In this document: positions 27,202-36,624 of the stretch, piece by piece
How positions within the stretch are numbered: position 1 is the first letter of the stretch
Layout: the number at the start of each line of letters is the position of its first letter
NCBI GenBank assembly: GCA_013306675.1
Contig: JABLUY010000235.1
Location: 1-57,296 of the forward strand
Direction of reading: 5' to 3'
Source of the DNA: Thraustochytrium sp. TN22
Lineage: Eukaryota; Sar; Bigyra; Thraustochytrida; Thraustochytriidae
DNA: 57,296 nucleotides
Notes under the pieces: model-generated
What the model was told of the DNA's origin: nothing
The model's input: only the letters and a program-made list of their open reading frames with translations
Database searches by the model: none
Program-made: the position numbers and the translations under genes

Positions 27202-28875
27202 ATGGACTACGCGGAGGCGCAGGCCGCCGCGCTGGCGCTGGAGCGCCAAGAGGAAGAGGCAAGCCTCGCGCTGGCGCGCATGCTCATGGAGGAGGAGCAG
27301 CGTGAAGCTGCAGAGGCGAAATCGCGACGGGAGCGCGAAGACGAAGAACTTGCGCGACGACTGCAGGAGGAGATGCAGGCGGAGGGAGGCAGCAGACGGA
27401 CGGCGCCCAGACCGTCGCAGAAGCAGAGGCAGATCGACCACCATCGTGCGCTGCAGCAGCAGCACCGTCCCCGACAGCAGCAGGCCTGGGCTGTACCTGC
27501 ACCTCGGCCCAAACTTGCGACGGGCATCGACAGCTGGCAATCGGACCGTGACCTGGCCTTGCGGCTGCAACAGGAGAACCCGTCGCCCATTCGCAATGCC
27601 GAGGACTCCCATGCCAGCAGACGCCAGCGCAGCAACGACAGCTGGCAGTCAGACCGCGAGCTTGCTTCACAGCTCCAGGCCCAGTTTGAACAGGCAGTCG
27701 TCGACAACGGCGCCGCGTTGTCTTTGACCTCTTCGGAGGAGGAGAAAGACGCCACCAGACACCACCACGGCAAAGACAGCTGGCAGGCTGACCATGAGCT
27801 TGCTTTACAGCTTCAGGCCGAATTCGAGAAGACCGTCACGTCCTCCTCCTCCTCCTCCTCCTCCTCCTCTCCCCCCTCTTCCTGGCAGGAGGACCACGCG
27901 CTCGCCTCAACACTCCAGGCTGAGATGGAGGCGGCGGCCCGGCAGGCCGAGGAGCAAGACGCCGAGTTCGCTCGACGGCTCCAGCAAAACCAAGAGGACA
28001 TGAAGAACGAGACCATGGACAGCGTCATGGACCTTCTCCAGCTGCAAATGAACGACGAGGGTCTGGCTTTTCAATTGCAAGCGCAAGAAGATACCGTCTT
28101 GGCGAAACAGCTCGAACAGGAGGACCGTGACGCCAGCTTCGCACGTAAGCTGCAGGAAGAGCTCAACCCTTCTGACGACGCCGACCTCGAGCTCGCCAAG
28201 CAGCTCCAGGACAACCTCAACACGCTGCGCTTGCCGCAGTCGTCGTACGCCGCGGTCACCGCGAGCCAAAAACCGAACCCCGATGAGAACGCCGGAGCGG
28301 CCACCACCACCGCAGCCGCCTCGCCCGCCTGGCAGCAGATCACAAAGCCGCAGCCCCGAGAGCGCCGCGCGCACGCAACCGAGGGCTGGCTCACCGACTG
28401 TCTTCGCCAGCAAAAGCCAGATCCCGAAGCGGCGCGCGCACTGCGCGTCAGCGCCTACTCGCGCCTCAACCAGCTGCACCTCATGGCGCCAGGGGCGCGC
28501 GCGGACCAGGGAGGACGCGCGCAGGCCCTCAACTGGCAGGCCGCTAGCATCATCTTTGCGTCGAACAACGCAGCGCTTGCCAGCGCCGTCCTCCAGCGCA
28601 GCCGCGATCTTGACTGCGTCAAGGTCGACCTGCACTACCTGCTCGTGCACGAGGCCATTGAGTTTCTCGACGCCGTCCTCCACATGGCGCGCGCGCTCAG
28701 CTGGCACCAGGTCTCCGTCGTCTGTGGTGCCGGCTTCAACTCGGCCGACGGCCCGCGCATCGCGCCTGCCGTCGACCGCCGTCTTGGCGAGCTCCGACGC
28801 CAGAAACGCCTCGTCCGCTCCTATCTGGACATGGGTTTTGGCAATTTTGACGTCACCATCCGCCTTGGCATGTGA
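27202..28875 (+). CDS. SMR-domain protein with UIM-like repeats
   Basis: A 557-residue product starting MDYAEAQAAA. Residues 15-350 contain about ten degenerate copies of D-x-x-hA-x-x-LQ-x-E (EELARRLQEE, RDLALRLQQE, RELASQLQAQ, HELALQLQAE, LELAKQLQDN and others), several preceded by SWQ(S/A/E)D. They look like ubiquitin-interacting-type amphipathic helices. A Ser run and an Ala/Thr linker follow. The C-terminus has a DUF1771-like helical segment (AYSRLNQLHLMAPGARADQG) and an SMR domain with VDLHYLLVHEAIEFLD and VVCGAGFNSADGPRIAPAV. In typical SMR domains the motifs are LDLHG and TGxGxHS; here they are VDLHY and CGAGFNS, so nuclease activity is uncertain. Eukaryotic SMR proteins act in ribosome rescue or nucleic-acid cleavage, and the repeats suggest recruitment to ubiquitin. 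Confidence 0.75.
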   Translation: MDYAEAQAAALALERQEEEASLALARMLMEEEQREAAEAKSRREREDEELARRLQEEMQAEGGSRRTAPRPSQKQRQIDHHRALQQQHRPRQQQAWAVPAPRPKLATGIDSWQSDRDLALRLQQENPSPIRNAEDSHASRRQRSNDSWQSDRELASQLQAQFEQAVVDNGAALSLTSSEEEKDATRHHHGKDSWQADHELALQLQAEFEKTVTSSSSSSSSSSPPSSWQEDHALASTLQAEMEAAARQAEEQDAEFARRLQQNQEDMKNETMDSVMDLLQLQMNDEGLAFQLQAQEDTVLAKQLEQEDRDASFARKLQEELNPSDDADLELAKQLQDNLNTLRLPQSSYAAVTASQKPNPDENAGAATTTAAASPAWQQITKPQPRERRAHATEGWLTDCLRQQKPDPEAARALRVSAYSRLNQLHLMAPGARADQGGRAQALNWQAASIIFASNNAALASAVLQRSRDLDCVKVDLHYLLVHEAIEFLDAVLHMARALSWHQVSVVCGAGFNSADGPRIAPAVDRRLGELRRQKRLVRSYLDMGFGNFDVTIRLGM

Positions 28876-29662
28876 AGAAACAAGCTCTTCAGCTGAAACG
28901 CTTGAATGCACATGGAGCACGATCCCATTGTATGTAAATGCATGACTATGTAAAAGGAGCAGTATCTGGCTGATGCCGGTTCGTAGCCGAACCAGCGACA
29001 TGACGCCGAGAGGTAGTAGCTGCGCGCCGAGCCTCCTGGCAGCTGAAGCGACAATCGTCACGCTGGTCACTGGCCTTTCGGACCCCCCGCTGCAGCTTGA
29101 GGGTCGCCTGAACAGTATGGAGTCGTCTCACTGGTCGGCCGCCAGTCGTGCGAGGCGGCCTCCAATGCTGCATAGCGATGGTGGAAGCCACCATCATGCC
29201 GGGCGGTCATGCCTGGCGACCTGCACATGTACTCGGGTGCCTCGTGGGCAAGCGCGGGGGTGAAATTCATCACTGCCGCCAAGAGACGTCGCTGCTTGGT
29301 ACAGGTCATGCTCGATACAAGCAAAGCCCCAAACTCTTTTCATGAGGATGGTTGCGCCTGGGCAGCGATCTTTGTCGGCGCTGTTGGCGACAACACCAAA
29401 GAGCGTGCAGCGAAGGTCATCGCAGGTTTGGACGCGCGGCACTCGATGGTGAGGTGTCATCCTCCATCACGTCATCCGCGTCGGTCTTCTTGCCGTTGTC
29501 GCCGTCCTTGTCGTCGTCGTCCTCGCCGTTATTCTCGTCGCCTCTGACCGTCCTGATCGTTCTCATCGTCCTCTTCTTCTTGATCGTCTGAATCGTCTTG
29601 TCTGTCATACCCGTTGAAAGTGACACCAGCAGACAAGAAAAGTAAAGGAACCTAAAAATCAG
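28876..29662. other. Convergent spacer with a possible ORF remnant
   Basis: ORF 29209-29547 begins with a protein-like stretch (GVKFITAAKRRRCLVQVMLD) but has no recognisable family, and its end runs into a GTCGTC-rich low-complexity region at about 29480-29590. It may be a decayed coding fragment. I do not call a gene. Confidence 0.35.
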
Positions 29663-31282
29663 CTAGCTAGCGGCCTGCCGCGACGCGGCCGGGCGGTCCT
29701 CCCCCTGGCTGGCCGCTCCTGTCCGCACCGACGCGTCATCTACCGGAAGCGGGACGCCGTCTTCGGAGGGGAACTCATCGCCCAAGGAGCCCGTGTCCTC
29801 CTCCTCCAGTCGTTCCCTTGCCGCACCGAGACCGCCAGTTGTTGCCGGCGGGGGCGTCTCTGGCGCTGGGACCGGGTGCGAGTCGTCCTCGTCGCCGTCT
29901 TCGCCGCCGTCCTTCTCGTCCGCTGCATCGCCGCCACCACGAGACGGCACCGGCGCCTGGGCCTCGGCGAGCGAGAGCTCGATCGCATGGCGAAGCATGG
30001 CCTCCTCGTAGACATCGTCGCCGGCGCCACCGCCACGAGGACCTCCGTCGCCGTCGTCCAATACGCTGCCCTGGCGCGGCGAAGCAGCCATGGGCGGCGG
30101 GATTGTGTAGTTGAGCGCAAAGTCGAAGCGGCGCGGGTCCGCGTGACCAAGCACATCTGATGCCTGCGTGGTCGTTGTGATCATCGTGTTGAGCAGAAAG
30201 ATCGACACGGACGTGTGAAAGAAGTCAGGCCGCACTGATGAGTGGTCGCCCTCAAAGAGAATCAGGTTCTTGTCGCCGGCGTACGCCTCGTACAGCTGCC
30301 GCGAGTGGTGCGGCTGGATGAAGCTATCCTGCTCGCCGTGACCGAAGAGCGCCGGGATGAAGGAGGTCTCGGCGTGCCGCACAGGCTCCAGCTTGAAAAT
30401 GTCAAAGTGCGCGCGTGAGCGCACGCTGCTGCGCACCATGCGCAGCGCCACGCCCATGAGCAGCGGGGGCACGTTCACCTCGGAGCTGAGTTCTTTGCAC
30501 AGCTGTTTCAAAGACGCGAACGGGCTGTCCAGGACCATGGCCGCGATGCTCGGGTCGCGCTCGGCGAACATGAGGGCCGTAGCCGCGCCCATGCTGCGGC
30601 CCCAGAGCCCGATCGTACTTGTGTTGCCCGTCGCACGCAGGTGCGCCACGGCCGCCTCCAGATCCTCGCGCTCGAACCATCCCAGCGAGATGAAGTCGCC
30701 TTCCGAGTGGCCCGACCCAGCAAAGTCCAGCGCGAAGAGCGTCATGCCGCCCGAGAGCACCAGCGGCAGCGCCTCGAGCGCCTCCGCGCGGCAGCTCGCG
30801 TTGCCGTGCAGGTAGATGACGCACGGCATCGGGTGCGCCTCGCCCTCACCGCGCCGCCTCGGCCGCCAGTGCGAGCATGCCAGCTGCTGGCCTGACTTGT
30901 TGCGCAGCGTCAGGTCCTCGCGCTCGAACACCACGCCGTCCACAGTAAACACCTCCGGCCCCAGCACCGCGTCTGCGTACTGCGCGCGCGGCGGCCGGAT
31001 GATGGCGTTCACCAGCTCCTCGTAGCCGCCTCGCACCAGCTGCCACGCGCTCGGCCGCGGCGCTTGCTCTCGCAGGGCCGCGTCCGCGTCCGAGTCCTCG
31101 CCGCTGCTGTTGCCGCCGTTCGCCCGCGCGCCCGCGCCAGAGGCCCCGGCCGCAGCCGCGGCCGCCGTGTGCGCCGCCGCCGCGCTCGCCTCGCTCGCGC
31201 CGGGCTCATCGGACGCGCTCGACCCGCGCTGCCGCCGCCGCGCGCGCGCGCCGCCGCTCGCCTTGCTCGCGCGCGACCCCAT
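29663..31282 (-). CDS. Alpha/beta hydrolase with N-myristoylation motif and UIM
   Basis: A 539-residue product from the ATG at 31282. It starts MGSRASK, which fits the N-myristoylation consensus (Gly2, Ser6), followed by a basic, Ser/Ala-rich linker. The hydrolase core has PCVIYLHGNASCRAEALEAL (oxyanion region), TLFALDFAGSGHSEG and the nucleophile elbow GRSMG (Ser near 228). FGHGEQDSFIQPHHS supplies a candidate catalytic Asp and GDHSS the candidate His (near 346). This resembles the ABHD17/S9-like hydrolases of unknown or depalmitoylating role. At about 424-442, EEAMLRHAIELSLAEAQ is a good match to a ubiquitin-interacting motif. The tail is acidic and disordered. Membrane attachment plus ubiquitin binding is inferred. 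Confidence 0.75.
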   Translation of the reverse strand: MGSRASKASGGARARRRQRGSSASDEPGASEASAAAAHTAAAAAAGASGAGARANGGNSSGEDSDADAALREQAPRPSAWQLVRGGYEELVNAIIRPPRAQYADAVLGPEVFTVDGVVFEREDLTLRNKSGQQLACSHWRPRRRGEGEAHPMPCVIYLHGNASCRAEALEALPLVLSGGMTLFALDFAGSGHSEGDFISLGWFEREDLEAAVAHLRATGNTSTIGLWGRSMGAATALMFAERDPSIAAMVLDSPFASLKQLCKELSSEVNVPPLLMGVALRMVRSSVRSRAHFDIFKLEPVRHAETSFIPALFGHGEQDSFIQPHHSRQLYEAYAGDKNLILFEGDHSSVRPDFFHTSVSIFLLNTMITTTTQASDVLGHADPRRFDFALNYTIPPPMAASPRQGSVLDDGDGGPRGGGAGDDVYEEAMLRHAIELSLAEAQAPVPSRGGGDAADEKDGGEDGDEDDSHPVPAPETPPPATTGGLGAARERLEEEDTGSLGDEFPSEDGVPLPVDDASVRTGAASQGEDRPAASRQAAS

Positions 31283-31681
31283 CGCGCCGCGCCAGGCCAC
31301 GCCGACCCGCGCCGACCCGCAGCGCAGCGCCCGCCGCCGCGCGCGCCCGAGGTTCTTCTTTGCGGAGCTGCCCTGCTGCCTTCTTGCGCCTCTGCCCGCC
31401 TGGCCCACCTCGCTCTGGCTGTCTGTTGTGTTGCCCTAGGCCTACTACGAGGAGAGCGCGCGAGAGAAGGTAGGCTGGGCTGGCTGGCGCCCGTGCCTGG
31501 CGTACGCTGCCAGCCAGGAGCACCGCGCCGTCGCCGGCGAGCGCAAGCGGCAGCAGCAGCAGCTTCGAGTTCATCCATCTCTTCGTGTTCATCTTTTATC
31601 TATACCGGCAAGGAGGCGAGGTCTCGGCGCCGCCGCCCTCGGCGGCGCCGGGAGGCAGCAGGAAGGCAGGAAGGGAGGGGT
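31283..31681. other. Spacer between the hydrolase and MED21 genes
   Basis: GC-rich, no gene seen. It must hold the hydrolase promoter and the MED21 3' end. Confidence 0.5.
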
Positions 31682-32233
31682 CTAAAAGTCGAGCGCGCCA
31701 GCAGCCACGCGGCGCTGCATGTCCGCGACACGAGACAAGAAGGAGTTCGCGTCCGCGACGGCCTGCTCGAGGTCCTGGTGCGCGGCGGCGTTCTGCGCAG
31801 CGAGCTCCTCGAGCTCACGGACCTGGTCCTCCTCGGAGCGGTCCACGCCGTTGTCAGCCATGAGCGCGCCCACGGCGCGCACCACGTCCACCATGTCGCG
31901 CGCCTTGCCGCGCAGCTCCTCGCGCGGCCCATCCACGCCCGCAGACGCCTCGCCCTGCTCGAAGCCGCGCGTCGCAAAGCTCTCGCGCTGCTTGCGCCAG
32001 AAGTCCTGATAGTACCGCGCCGGGTCCGTGCCCGGCGGCGGCGGCGGCACGTTCTCCGGGGCGTGCATCTGCAGCACCTCCTCCAGCACGCCCGCCAGCC
32101 CGTCGCCCAGCCGCACCAGCTCGTCCTGCAGCCGCGTCACGCTGTCGGCCACCGCCATGGTGCCGGCGCCGGCGCCGCCGGCCGCGCCGGCGCCGCCGCC
32201 CGCAGCCGCCGCCTCACCGGCTGAGCTCGCCAT
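31682..32233 (-). CDS. MED21: Mediator complex subunit 21
   Basis: A 183-residue product from the ATG at 32233 (MASSAGEAAA). After an Ala/Gly leader, the MED21 core appears: DSVTRLQDELVRLGDGLAGV, a loop with APENVPPPPPGTDPARYY, then a long coiled coil (KARDMVDVVRAVGALMADNG, VRELEELAAQNAAAHQDLEQ, ADANSFLSRVADMQRRV). MED21 is a small helical subunit of the Mediator middle module that pairs with MED7 and links transcription factors to RNA polymerase II. Length and helix pattern fit. An alternative start is MAVADSV, 25 residues further in. Confidence 0.75.
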   Translation of the reverse strand: MASSAGEAAAAGGGAGAAGGAGAGTMAVADSVTRLQDELVRLGDGLAGVLEEVLQMHAPENVPPPPPGTDPARYYQDFWRKQRESFATRGFEQGEASAGVDGPREELRGKARDMVDVVRAVGALMADNGVDRSEEDQVRELEELAAQNAAAHQDLEQAVADANSFLSRVADMQRRVAAGALDF

Positions 32234-33312
32234 CGCACCCGCGCGCCTGCTGCGCGCGCAGCGAGCGCAGCGAGCGCCGGCCGCGCGTGCGGAGCGGAGC
32301 TGCGGCTTCAAGGTCTGCCTGCCGCGCGTGGCAAGCCTCCTCGGCTAGAGCTAGCAACCACGGCGCGGGACTCGTAGCCAGAGCAGCTGCTCTGCTACCA
32401 CCAGCCAGCCAGCCAGCCAGCCAGCCGCCACGGGCGCCGCCAGGTGGCAGCAGCACGGAGAGGGCTTCTCCTCTGGCTGCCTGTCTTCGTCAATGACTTG
32501 GCTGCACCGTGATCGCGATGCTTCGTCTGCTGCAAGGCTCGTCTCTACTACATTGCGCTGCGGTCGAGGCCTCGACCACGCCAACCAAGCGCCCGACGCG
32601 ACGACGTCAGCAAAGCCGATCGCATGCTTCTTATTTGGCAGAGGCTGCTGATCACGATCGTCTGTGCCGGGTGCTTGTTCTCGATGACCCCCCTCGACTC
32701 GGAGGACGTCGACAAAAAGCCAAGCCATGCCCTGCTGAGCGTGACTGCGAAGGAGAAGAAGTTGAAGAAGGCGGCATGAATGCTGGCGCTGCTGGAGACG
32801 GCGACGGAGCCGCGGTCCCTCTGGGCGAGGCCCAGGCCCAGGCCCAGGCCGAGCGTGGTGGACGACTCGGGCTGGAAGCTGAAGCAGGCCCGGGCCAGGT
32901 CAGCGTCGGCGAGCGGCGGCAGACGCATGCTTATTTTTTGGCAGAGGCTGCTGATCACGATCGTCCGTGCCGGGTGCTTGTTCTCGATGACCCCCCTCGA
33001 CTCGGAGGACGTCGACCTTGAGCCGCCAGCCCTGCCCTGCTGAGCGTGACTGCGAAGGAGAAGAAGACGGCCGCCCAGGCGACATGAAGGCTGGCGCTGC
33101 TGGAGATGGCGACGGAGCCGCGGCCCCTCTGGGCGAGGCCCAGGCCCAGGCCCAGGCCGAGCGTGGTGGACGACTCGGGCTGGAAGCTGAAGCAGGCCGG
33201 GGCCAGGTCAGCGTCGGCGAGCGGCGGCAGACCCAGAAGAGCCGAGGCGCGCGGCGAAGCGCGCGGGGCGCGGCGGCGGCGGCGCGGCGCGCGGCGCGCC
33301 TGCGGCGGCAGG
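32234..33312. other. Divergent spacer containing a tandem duplication
   Basis: Holds a CCAG tetranucleotide run at 32400-32427 (GCTG on the MED21 sense strand) and the 303-bp duplication at 32621-33234. ORFs through the duplication encode Pro/Arg-rich noise. It contains the promoters of MED21 and the E2 gene. Confidence 0.6.
32621..33234. repeat. Tandem duplication of about 303 bp
   Basis: CGCATGCTT at 32621 and 32924 marks two copies, offset 303 bp, about 90-95% identical by eye with small indels. Both contain GGCTGCTGATCACGATCGTC, GTGCTTGTTCTCGATGACCC and a CAGGCCCAGGCCCAGGCC run. The second copy ends about 80 bp before the E2 start. Confidence 0.93.
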
Positions 33313-33810
33313 ATGATGGCGATGAAGCGGCTGCTGGTGGAGTACAAGGAGCTGACGCTGCGGCCGCCGGCGGGGGTGGTGGCGGGGCCGGCGGGGGACG
33401 AGAGCAACATGCTGGAGTGGGAGTGCGTGTTCCTGGGCCCCGAGGGCACGCCGTACGACGGCGGGTGCTTCCACAGCACGCTGACGTTCCCGCGCGACTA
33501 CCCGCTCAACCCGCCGGAGATGCGCTTCACGCAGCCGCTCTGGCACCCGAATGTGTACGCGGACGGTAAGGTCTGTATCAGCATCCTGCATGAGCCGGTG
33601 GAAGACAAGACCGGCTACGAGTCCGCGTGCGAGCGCTGGTCACCCGTGCAGAGCATCGAGAAAATTATCCTCTCTGTGATTAGCATGTTGGCAGAGCCCA
33701 ACGACGAGAGTCCGGCCAATATTGACGCGGCCAAGATGTGGCGCACGGACCGTGAGGCCTTCAACGCCAAGGCGGACGAGTGTGTGCGTCGGTCTCTGGG
33801 CTGGGCGTGA
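33313..33810 (+). CDS. Ubiquitin-conjugating enzyme E2, UBE2G2/Ubc7 type
   Basis: A 165-residue product from the first of two tandem ATGs at 33313, exactly the length of UBE2G2. It has MKRLLVEYKELTL, the E2 core FPRDYPLNPPEMRFTQPLWH and the HPN motif, then the active-site Cys88 in GKVCISIL. The acidic-loop insertion that marks the Ubc7/UBE2G class (HEPVEDKTGYESACERWSPV) follows, and the end is SMLAEPNDESPANIDAAKMW. Ubc7-class enzymes pass ubiquitin, mainly K48 chains, to ER membrane ligases in ER-associated degradation. The longer frame from 33106 adds only low-complexity sequence from the tandem duplication and is rejected. Confidence 0.93.
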   Translation: MMAMKRLLVEYKELTLRPPAGVVAGPAGDESNMLEWECVFLGPEGTPYDGGCFHSTLTFPRDYPLNPPEMRFTQPLWHPNVYADGKVCISILHEPVEDKTGYESACERWSPVQSIEKIILSVISMLAEPNDESPANIDAAKMWRTDREAFNAKADECVRRSLGWA

Positions 33811-33832
33811 CGTGGCCTTTAAAATGTTTATA

Positions 33833-33838
33833 AATAAA
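33833..33838 (+). promoter_or_regulatory. AATAAA polyadenylation signal
   Basis: Lies 22 nt after the E2 stop codon in an A/T-rich patch (TTTAAAATGTTTATAAATAAAA), the only clear canonical signal I found in the window. Confidence 0.6.
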
Positions 33839-34133
33839 ACTGAAGCAAGGGACCGGGCCATGTCTGTCCTTTACTTAGACCCGCCACTTGGTGCCCAGCA
33901 CCTTTGGCTGCTCACGCACTTGCCGGAACGACCGTGCTCCTTTCGATCTCGAGTCCTCTTCCACTGAGCCCCGCGTCGCTGTGACGCAAGCCTGGCCTCT
34001 TGCCTGCGAAGCCGTGGGTCCAGGCTGCAGTAGCAGGTTCGGCTGCCGGACACATTTTTCAACGGACAATGTAGGCCCCGGCTGGTGATCAGAGAGTGCA
34101 GGAGGCGAACAAAATTGAAAGAGCGCAGCCGGC
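33839..34133. other. Spacer between the E2 and membrane-protein genes
   Basis: About 300 bp; nothing beyond the flanking 3' end and promoter is recognised. Confidence 0.5.
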
Positions 34134-35573
34134 ATGGCGGCGGTGTCGCCAGCGCTCGCGCCGCCGGCGGACGCGGTGGTGGAGAGTTCCTCGGCACCAA
34201 ATGTTGAAGAGAATGTGACGCAGTCTCCGTCGACGCCGGTCGAGCAAGGGCGCGTGGGTTTTCTCACCTTGCCTCGGGATTCGGCAGACCGCAGCTGGAG
34301 CAAACCGCCCTCGCGCACTGTCCAGGCGGTCTCGCGTGCCGTAATTGGCGCATCGGAACGGCGCGACTCGTACGTATCCCGGCCTGCCCTGCGAACGCAG
34401 CAGCTGAGGATGCGCCAGTGGGAAGCATTGCGCTTCGCGAGCACGGTCATGCTCGTCTACATGCTCGTCTCAGCCCTTTACACATTATTCATCGTTCTGG
34501 CTGAGCTCCAGCTGCTCGGTGAGGTGCAAGTGTTCCGTAGTGCGGAGACCAGTAGGGCCGCAGACGTTGTGCATGATCTTGTGCTGCAAATGGGGTCCTG
34601 TTTCGTCGTGCTCATTGGCGTCAGCTTTATGGCGGCATGGACGGACCGCGTGGAGCGCATGCTCCTCGCCCGGATCGTCGCATACGTAATCTTTTGGTGG
34701 CTCTTCCTCCACCTATGTTGGGATCAGGCATGCGGCGCGCAATTGGCGTACGCACGATTCTATTCACCCGGTCTCGTGGCGGTGCTCGCGACGATCAAAA
34801 TCAGCAAAACGAGGCCGACGCCTCTGAGCTTGTTGCGGCGCGCCATGCTGCCGATTCTCTCGCTCTCGATCTTCGCATTGACATCGCTCTACATTCCGCT
34901 GTCCCGCCATGTCAGCAATCTTCATAATTCCGTGGCCGAGATTGGTATCCTCGGTGTCCTTGTTCCAACATGCCACGCTGCGCTGCGACTCGCGAGTGAG
35001 CGCCTCGCGCAGTTGTACATTGGCGTTCGCCTTAACTCCGAGCGCCGCCAAAAGTATCGCTTCCAGCGTGTCATCAATATCGAGACCTGCATCATTGCGC
35101 CGGCGCGCCTGGCGCTATTGCTTAACCCCAAGCGCCAAACCTTTCTCGTCACGGCCGTCACCACCTATTTAATCGAGGTGGGCGAGACCATGGCCACCAT
35201 CCGTCTACGGCAAATTACCCATCTCACGACGCTCGAAATTCTCTCCGAGTACATCATCTACGCGTCCATCGCCGAGAAGCTTGCGCTTTGTGTCGCCGGC
35301 ACGGCAGGTCTCTCCATCTGGTACGAGGAGCCGCTCGAGGTCCTTTGGCGCTTTGCCTACCTGCTCACGCTTGAAAGCATGGCCTCGGCCTGCCGCGAAG
35401 CCCTCTGCTTTGTCCGTGGCTACCCGATTTTTAGCGCTGGTCCTCAGCGTCTGCCCTGGCTTCCATGGTTGTCCATTTGTTTGACCTGTGTGCTCTCAGG
35501 GATGGTCATGTCTAGAGCGTACGAGACCAATTTTGGTCTTTGGGATGATGCCGCGAATGGTGCAACAAGATGA
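34134..35573 (+). CDS. Multi-pass membrane protein of unknown function
   Basis: A 479-residue product starting MAAVSPALAP. Residues 1-95 are polar. About eight hydrophobic segments follow, for example TVMLVYMLVSALYTLFIVLA, MGSCFVVLIGVSFMAAW, IVAYVIFWWLFLHLCW, MLPILSLSIFALTSLYI, IGILGVLVPTCHAAL, ALCVAGTAGLSIWYEEPL and LSICLTCVLSGMVM. The loop after the centre is basic (LNSERRQKYRFQR). Codon use is less GC-extreme than in neighbouring genes. I recognise no family; a transporter, sensor or other integral membrane role is all that can be offered. Confidence 0.65.
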   Translation: MAAVSPALAPPADAVVESSSAPNVEENVTQSPSTPVEQGRVGFLTLPRDSADRSWSKPPSRTVQAVSRAVIGASERRDSYVSRPALRTQQLRMRQWEALRFASTVMLVYMLVSALYTLFIVLAELQLLGEVQVFRSAETSRAADVVHDLVLQMGSCFVVLIGVSFMAAWTDRVERMLLARIVAYVIFWWLFLHLCWDQACGAQLAYARFYSPGLVAVLATIKISKTRPTPLSLLRRAMLPILSLSIFALTSLYIPLSRHVSNLHNSVAEIGILGVLVPTCHAALRLASERLAQLYIGVRLNSERRQKYRFQRVINIETCIIAPARLALLLNPKRQTFLVTAVTTYLIEVGETMATIRLRQITHLTTLEILSEYIIYASIAEKLALCVAGTAGLSIWYEEPLEVLWRFAYLLTLESMASACREALCFVRGYPIFSAGPQRLPWLPWLSICLTCVLSGMVMSRAYETNFGLWDDAANGATR

Positions 35574-35790
35574 TCATTATGTACAGTTCTTTCCCTTGGC
35601 TGGCAGGCCTTTGCGGTCCATTTGTCGCCATTTCCCGCCATTTGCTGCCATTTGCTACACACAATTCCGTTCCAGTACACACATGAAGCAAACTTTTGCC
35701 AGGATGGTTCGCTTTTCTTGGCCAAGCCAAGTCAAGCACCAGGATCATTGTCGGCGAACAAAGCCTGAGCGCTCGCCAGCGCGCACTGGA

Positions 35791-36624
35791 ATGGAGGGGG
35801 CGAGCCTGGAGGAGCTGGAGCGGCGCGAGGCGGAGCGGCGCGCCGCGGCACAGGCCGAGGTCGATGATCGCAAGGCGCGCGTCGCCGAGGCGCGCATGTC
35901 GGTGAACCAAGGCGACGACGACTCCGAGGCGGAGCGCCGCGAGCGCGAGGTTGCGCACAGCCTGCTCGCGGCGCTCGACGACCCGTGCCCCTTCAAGGCG
36001 GTGCGTGCGGATAACCTGGACGTGCTGCGTGCGCATCTGCTGGTCTACGGCACGGCGCACGTCTTGGCATTGCGCAGTGGTGCCCCTGAGGATGGCGGCC
36101 GCACGCTGCTGCACATGGCGGCCTTTTGGGGCTCCACGGGCTGCCTTGACTTGCTCCTCGACGTCGGCGCCAGTCTGGATGCTATCGACTCCACGGCGTC
36201 TCGCATCACGCCGCTCCTCGAGGCTGCCCGCGCTGGACACCTCCAAGTTTGCAAACGCCTCTTGCAAGAAGGCGCCCGCGTCGACTGTCAGGACGCCGCT
36301 GGCGACACGATCTTCCATTGGTGCGCGCGCAAGGGCCGTGGTAGCATGCTGCGGCACCTCCTGCACATGGCGGAACGAGCGAGCACGGGCAGCACGCGCG
36401 AGGTTCTGGGCATTACCAACCTTCGGGGTCGCCGAGCCATTGACCTCGCGGCTAACCCGAGTGTACTCTATCATATTCAGCAGGAGACTGAGGCCATTTC
36501 CCGCACGCGTGCAAGCGCAAGCATCAAGTTGCACAAGGGCTTGGCCAAGGCTCGCATCATTGGCGACAAGGTGGAGAATGCGCATCAGCTCAAGGTTCAG
36601 AAACGACGATACCACAAGAAGTAA
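35791..36624 (+). CDS. Ankyrin-repeat protein
   Basis: A 277-residue product from the ATG at 35791 (MEGASLEELE), preceded in frame by a divergent, non-protein-like stretch. Residues 1-55 form a charged coiled coil. Ankyrin repeats follow: GGRTLLHMAAFWGSTGCLDL, ITPLLEAARAGHLQVCKRLL and GDTIFHWCARKGRGSMLRHL, then NLRGRRAIDLAANPSVLYHI. The C-terminus is basic (VQKRRYHKK). Ankyrin repeats are protein-binding modules; no specific partner is suggested. It is 218 bp after the membrane-protein gene on the same strand. Confidence 0.7.
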   Translation: MEGASLEELERREAERRAAAQAEVDDRKARVAEARMSVNQGDDDSEAERREREVAHSLLAALDDPCPFKAVRADNLDVLRAHLLVYGTAHVLALRSGAPEDGGRTLLHMAAFWGSTGCLDLLLDVGASLDAIDSTASRITPLLEAARAGHLQVCKRLLQEGARVDCQDAAGDTIFHWCARKGRGSMLRHLLHMAERASTGSTREVLGITNLRGRRAIDLAANPSVLYHIQQETEAISRTRASASIKLHKGLAKARIIGDKVENAHQLKVQKRRYHKK

